64,000 bases of DNA from Bradyrhizobium diazoefficiens. Its GTDB lineage: Bacteria; Pseudomonadota; Alphaproteobacteria; Rhizobiales; Xanthobacteraceae. Below the pieces are notes generated by a model. The model saw only the letters and a program-made list of their open reading frames with translations. It was not told the DNA's origin and did no database searches. Made by a program: the position numbers and the translations under genes. Shown piece by piece: positions 62,336-64,000 of the stretch (within the stretch, counting starts at the first letter, position 1; each line of letters starts with the position of its first letter). The stretch covers positions 806,001-870,000 of the forward strand of contig NZ_JAFCKW010000001.1 in assembly GCF_018129965.1 (NCBI RefSeq). The letters run 5' to 3'.

Positions 62336-62909
62336 CTTCAGAACTCCGGAAATCGAATACGTCGGATTCCGTTAGCACATAATCCAGCGCCACGTCGTGG
62401 ACCAGTGCAGGGACGGCCTCGATCTCTTGCGCTGCGAAAGCAAGCCCGATGCCGACGATCTGCTTGGTCTTGCGCAGATGCGCGAAGGTGAAATCGTAAT
62501 GCCCGGCGCCATAGCCGATGCGATGGCCGAGGCGGTCGAACGCGGCGAGCGGTGTCAGCATGATGTCGGGGATGACTTCCTCGGCGGCCGGCGACGGCTC
62601 GGGAATGCCGAGCGGGCCGAGCATCAGGCGGTCGTTCGGATGGAAGATGCGGAACACCAGCGACTGGCCGCGCGCGGTGACGCAGGGCAGCGCCAGCCTC
62701 GCGCCTTGATCGGCGAGCTTGTTCAGCAGCGGCATCGGATCGACCTCGCTGCGGATCGGCGAATAGCCGGAGACGATGCTGCCCGGCAGCAGTGCGAATG
62801 GCAGCCCGCGCTTGGCGAGCTTTGCGGCGGCCGAGCTGCGCTTCTTCTCGCTTAGCGCGTCGCGCGCCGCGAGAGCCTTGGCGCGGAGTTCGGCTTTGGA
62901 GTTGGACAT
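62313..62909 (-). CDS. 5-formyltetrahydrofolate cyclo-ligase
   Basis: A 198-residue enzyme that converts 5-formyl-THF to 5,10-methenyl-THF with ATP. It starts MSNSKAELRAKALAARDALS and has 'SGYSPIRSEVDPMPLLNKLA', 'PLAAFDRLGHRIGYGAGHYD' and a C-terminal HDVALDYVLTES, all typical. Its place next to 6S RNA and zapA matches the ygfA-ssrS-zapA order in many proteobacteria. It lies on the same strand downstream of the 6S RNA. Confidence 0.92.
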   Translation of the reverse strand: MSNSKAELRAKALAARDALSEKKRSSAAAKLAKRGLPFALLPGSIVSGYSPIRSEVDPMPLLNKLADQGARLALPCVTARGQSLVFRIFHPNDRLMLGPLGIPEPSPAAEEVIPDIMLTPLAAFDRLGHRIGYGAGHYDFTFAHLRKTKQIVGIGLAFAAQEIEAVPALVHDVALDYVLTESDVFDFRSSEVAHSLRG

Positions 62910-62926
62910 GTGCGTTGGTCCCGGAT

Positions 62927-63045
62927 GTCATCGTCCGCCTTGTGCGCCCTTGCGCACTGGAGCGGACGATCCAGTATTCCAGAGGCGGTCGTGATTCACA
63001 CAAAGGCCGCGGCGTACTGGATGCCCCGGCTGCGCGGGGCATGAC
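62927..63045. repeat. Intergenic palindromic element, family 4 copy b
   Basis: A 119-bp element bounded by GTCATCGTCCGCC and GCGGGGCATGAC with 'CCAGTATTCCAGAG' inside, related to 53918-54014. It sits between the cyclo-ligase start and the 6S RNA gene. Confidence 0.7.
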
Positions 63046-63089
63046 ACCGCCTGTTTGGCGTAGACGCGATTCGACGAGAACGAAAAGCC

Positions 63090-63222
63090 AGAAAACAGTG
63101 CGAAGCCGCGAACGCCGTTGAAGCACTCGATCCCGGAGTTCCCTACGAAAGTAGGTGGGCACCATATGCTCGGGCCCACGGGCCCGAACAGGGACAGTTC
63201 CCTAAAGGATCGATAAGGCCCC
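63090..63222 (-). ncRNA. ssrS: 6S RNA (ssrS), approximate ends
   Basis: 6S RNA binds the housekeeping RNA polymerase and damps transcription in stationary phase. On the minus strand the region reads GGGGCCTTATCGATCC, then GTCCCTGTTCGGGCCC, GGTGCCCACCTAC and AACTCCGGGATCGAGTGC. CGATCC can pair with GGATCG to close a long hairpin with a large central bubble. Location between zapA and 5-formyl-THF cyclo-ligase is the conserved place for this gene. A CATATAT-like -10 precedes the proposed 5' end. Ends are estimates. Confidence 0.75.
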
Positions 63223-63371
63223 GGGGATATATGGCTCCTGACGCGCGTCACAGCCTCGCTCAAGCAATGTAACAACGATACTGACGAATCGCCAGCCCGG
63301 TGAGCGCTTGCTGCTCACCTCTCCCGCTTGCAAGCGGGGGAGGGAGCGCACCGCGTGCGTGGCGGCAGCTC

Positions 63372-63755
63372 CTACCCGATCGCAATCCCGCCGCCGACGG
63401 TGCGGTTCAGCACCTGGGTCGACTTCTCGATCCGCTCGGCGGCGGCATTCAGCGCGTTCACCACCGCGGTCTGCGTCAGCCGCGCGCGCTCGACGGCGGC
63501 GTTGCGGAAATCCCGCAGTTCGGTCAGCTCCTGCTCCATGGTGCGGATGCGGTTGCCGGAATCGACCAGCTCGTCGCAGACGGTCAGCGCGGCCATCACG
63601 GTGAGGCGCGCATCGCCGATCTCGCCGAATTTTCCGCGCAGCGACTGAATCCGCGTCTCCAGGCTTTCGGCGAGCTTCAAGAGCCGCACCTCCTGGCCCT
63701 CCTCGCAGGCCATGCGGTATTGCCGGCCATTGATGGTGACGTTGATGTGGCTCAT
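63372..63755 (-). CDS. zapA: Cell division protein ZapA
   Basis: A 127-residue ZapA, which bundles FtsZ filaments at mid-cell. It starts MSHINVTINGRQYRMACEEG with the short N-terminal beta domain followed by a long coiled coil (about 55-115). Start overlaps the stop of the DUF4164 gene by four bases, and 6S RNA lies downstream, the usual arrangement. Confidence 0.92.
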   Translation of the reverse strand: MSHINVTINGRQYRMACEEGQEVRLLKLAESLETRIQSLRGKFGEIGDARLTVMAALTVCDELVDSGNRIRTMEQELTELRDFRNAAVERARLTQTAVVNALNAAAERIEKSTQVLNRTVGGGIAIG

Positions 63756-63994
63756 CCATCCTCTCCGGTATCGAGCACCGAGCGTATCGTGACGATGGCC
63801 GAATCCAGCCGGTCGGAGATCTCGCGGTTGGTGCGCTCGAGCTTGCGCGCCTTCACCAGCGCGCCGTCGAGCTCGTCGGCGAGCCGAGAGCGGTCCGCGC
63901 CGAGCGCCTGGATCCGCGCCGCAAGCTCGTTCTCGTCGCGATCGGCATCGCGCCGACGCTCTACCGCGCTTTCGAGCGCGTCGAGCGCAGCCAT
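63752..63994 (-). CDS. DUF4164 family coiled-coil protein
   Basis: An 80-residue protein, complete in the window, starting MAALDALESAVERRRDADRD at 63994. Almost the whole chain is a predicted coiled coil rich in Arg, Asp and Leu. The DUF4164 family sits upstream of zapA in many alphaproteobacteria and is presumed to act in division. It overlaps zapA by four bases. Confidence 0.85.
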   Translation of the reverse strand: MAALDALESAVERRRDADRDENELAARIQALGADRSRLADELDGALVKARKLERTNREISDRLDSAIVTIRSVLDTGEDG

Positions 63995-64000
63995 GAGCCT

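Overview
The window looks like chromosomal DNA from a slow-growing alphaproteobacterium, most likely Bradyrhizobium or a close relative in Nitrobacteraceae. The evidence is high GC with strong GC3 coding bias, an alphaproteobacterial tolQRAB and ruvCAB layout, small families such as DUF2852, DUF1488, DUF4164 and DUF1348 that are typical of the group, 6S RNA next to zapA and 5-formyl-THF cyclo-ligase, and several families of intergenic palindromes whose translated shadows (for example SSRTSEAQIRDP) are familiar from Bradyrhizobium. This is inference from the sequence; no database search was run.

Layout. 0-6.4 kb: the start of an unidentified protein at the edge, a GGDEF/EAL protein, and tolQ-tolR-tolA-tolB on the minus strand, with no pal after tolB. 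6.7-18.5 kb: mixed housekeeping and accessory genes: cysE, a fatty-acid desaturase, a TetR/DUF2852 pair with matching palindromic operators, three YCII/DGPF proteins, an SDR, an ECF42-type sigma factor coupled to a DGPF protein, ghrA, and a TetR/GST divergent pair. 18.5-27 kb: repeat-rich DNA with an AT-richer HWE-type histidine kinase bracketed by direct repeats, then a hydantoinase/oxoprolinase pair (hyuA-hyuB), a sirtuin, and an irregular stretch with a beheaded secreted protein and tiny ORFs.

27-50 kb is the most interesting part: a catabolic island. After an SDR and dctA come two long minus-strand operons of nine genes each, each with its own divergent LysR regulator. Operon A (37.9 to 29.7 kb) encodes a spermidine/putrescine-type ABC importer, a DAO-family flavoenzyme, a heterotrimeric iron-sulfur flavoprotein amine/opine dehydrogenase, and RidA. 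Operon B (47.8 to 39.0 kb) encodes an N-carbamoyl-D-amino acid hydrolase, a polar amino-acid ABC importer with two paralogous binding proteins, a PuuE/cyclic-imidase-like deacetylase-fold hydrolase, a hydantoin/Asp-Glu racemase with both catalytic cysteines, a Tat-exported peptide-type binding protein, and a metal-dependent amidohydrolase. Together they could take up a hydantoin or ureido compound, racemise it, open the ring, remove the carbamoyl group to give a D-amino acid, oxidise that to an imine, and let RidA release the keto acid and ammonium. This pathway is a hypothesis.

50-64 kb returns to core genes: ybgC, a broken vapC, ruvB, a cytidine deaminase, ruvA, ruvC and yebC, followed by a soluble chemotaxis receptor, an isoquinoline-oxidoreductase-like molybdenum hydroxylase with a tri-heme cytochrome c, ymdB, 5-formyl-THF cyclo-ligase, 6S RNA, zapA and a DUF4164 protein. 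ybgC normally sits directly upstream of tolQ; here they are 44 kb apart, which suggests that the intervening DNA was inserted or the locus rearranged. No CRISPR array, tRNA, rRNA or intact insertion sequence was seen.
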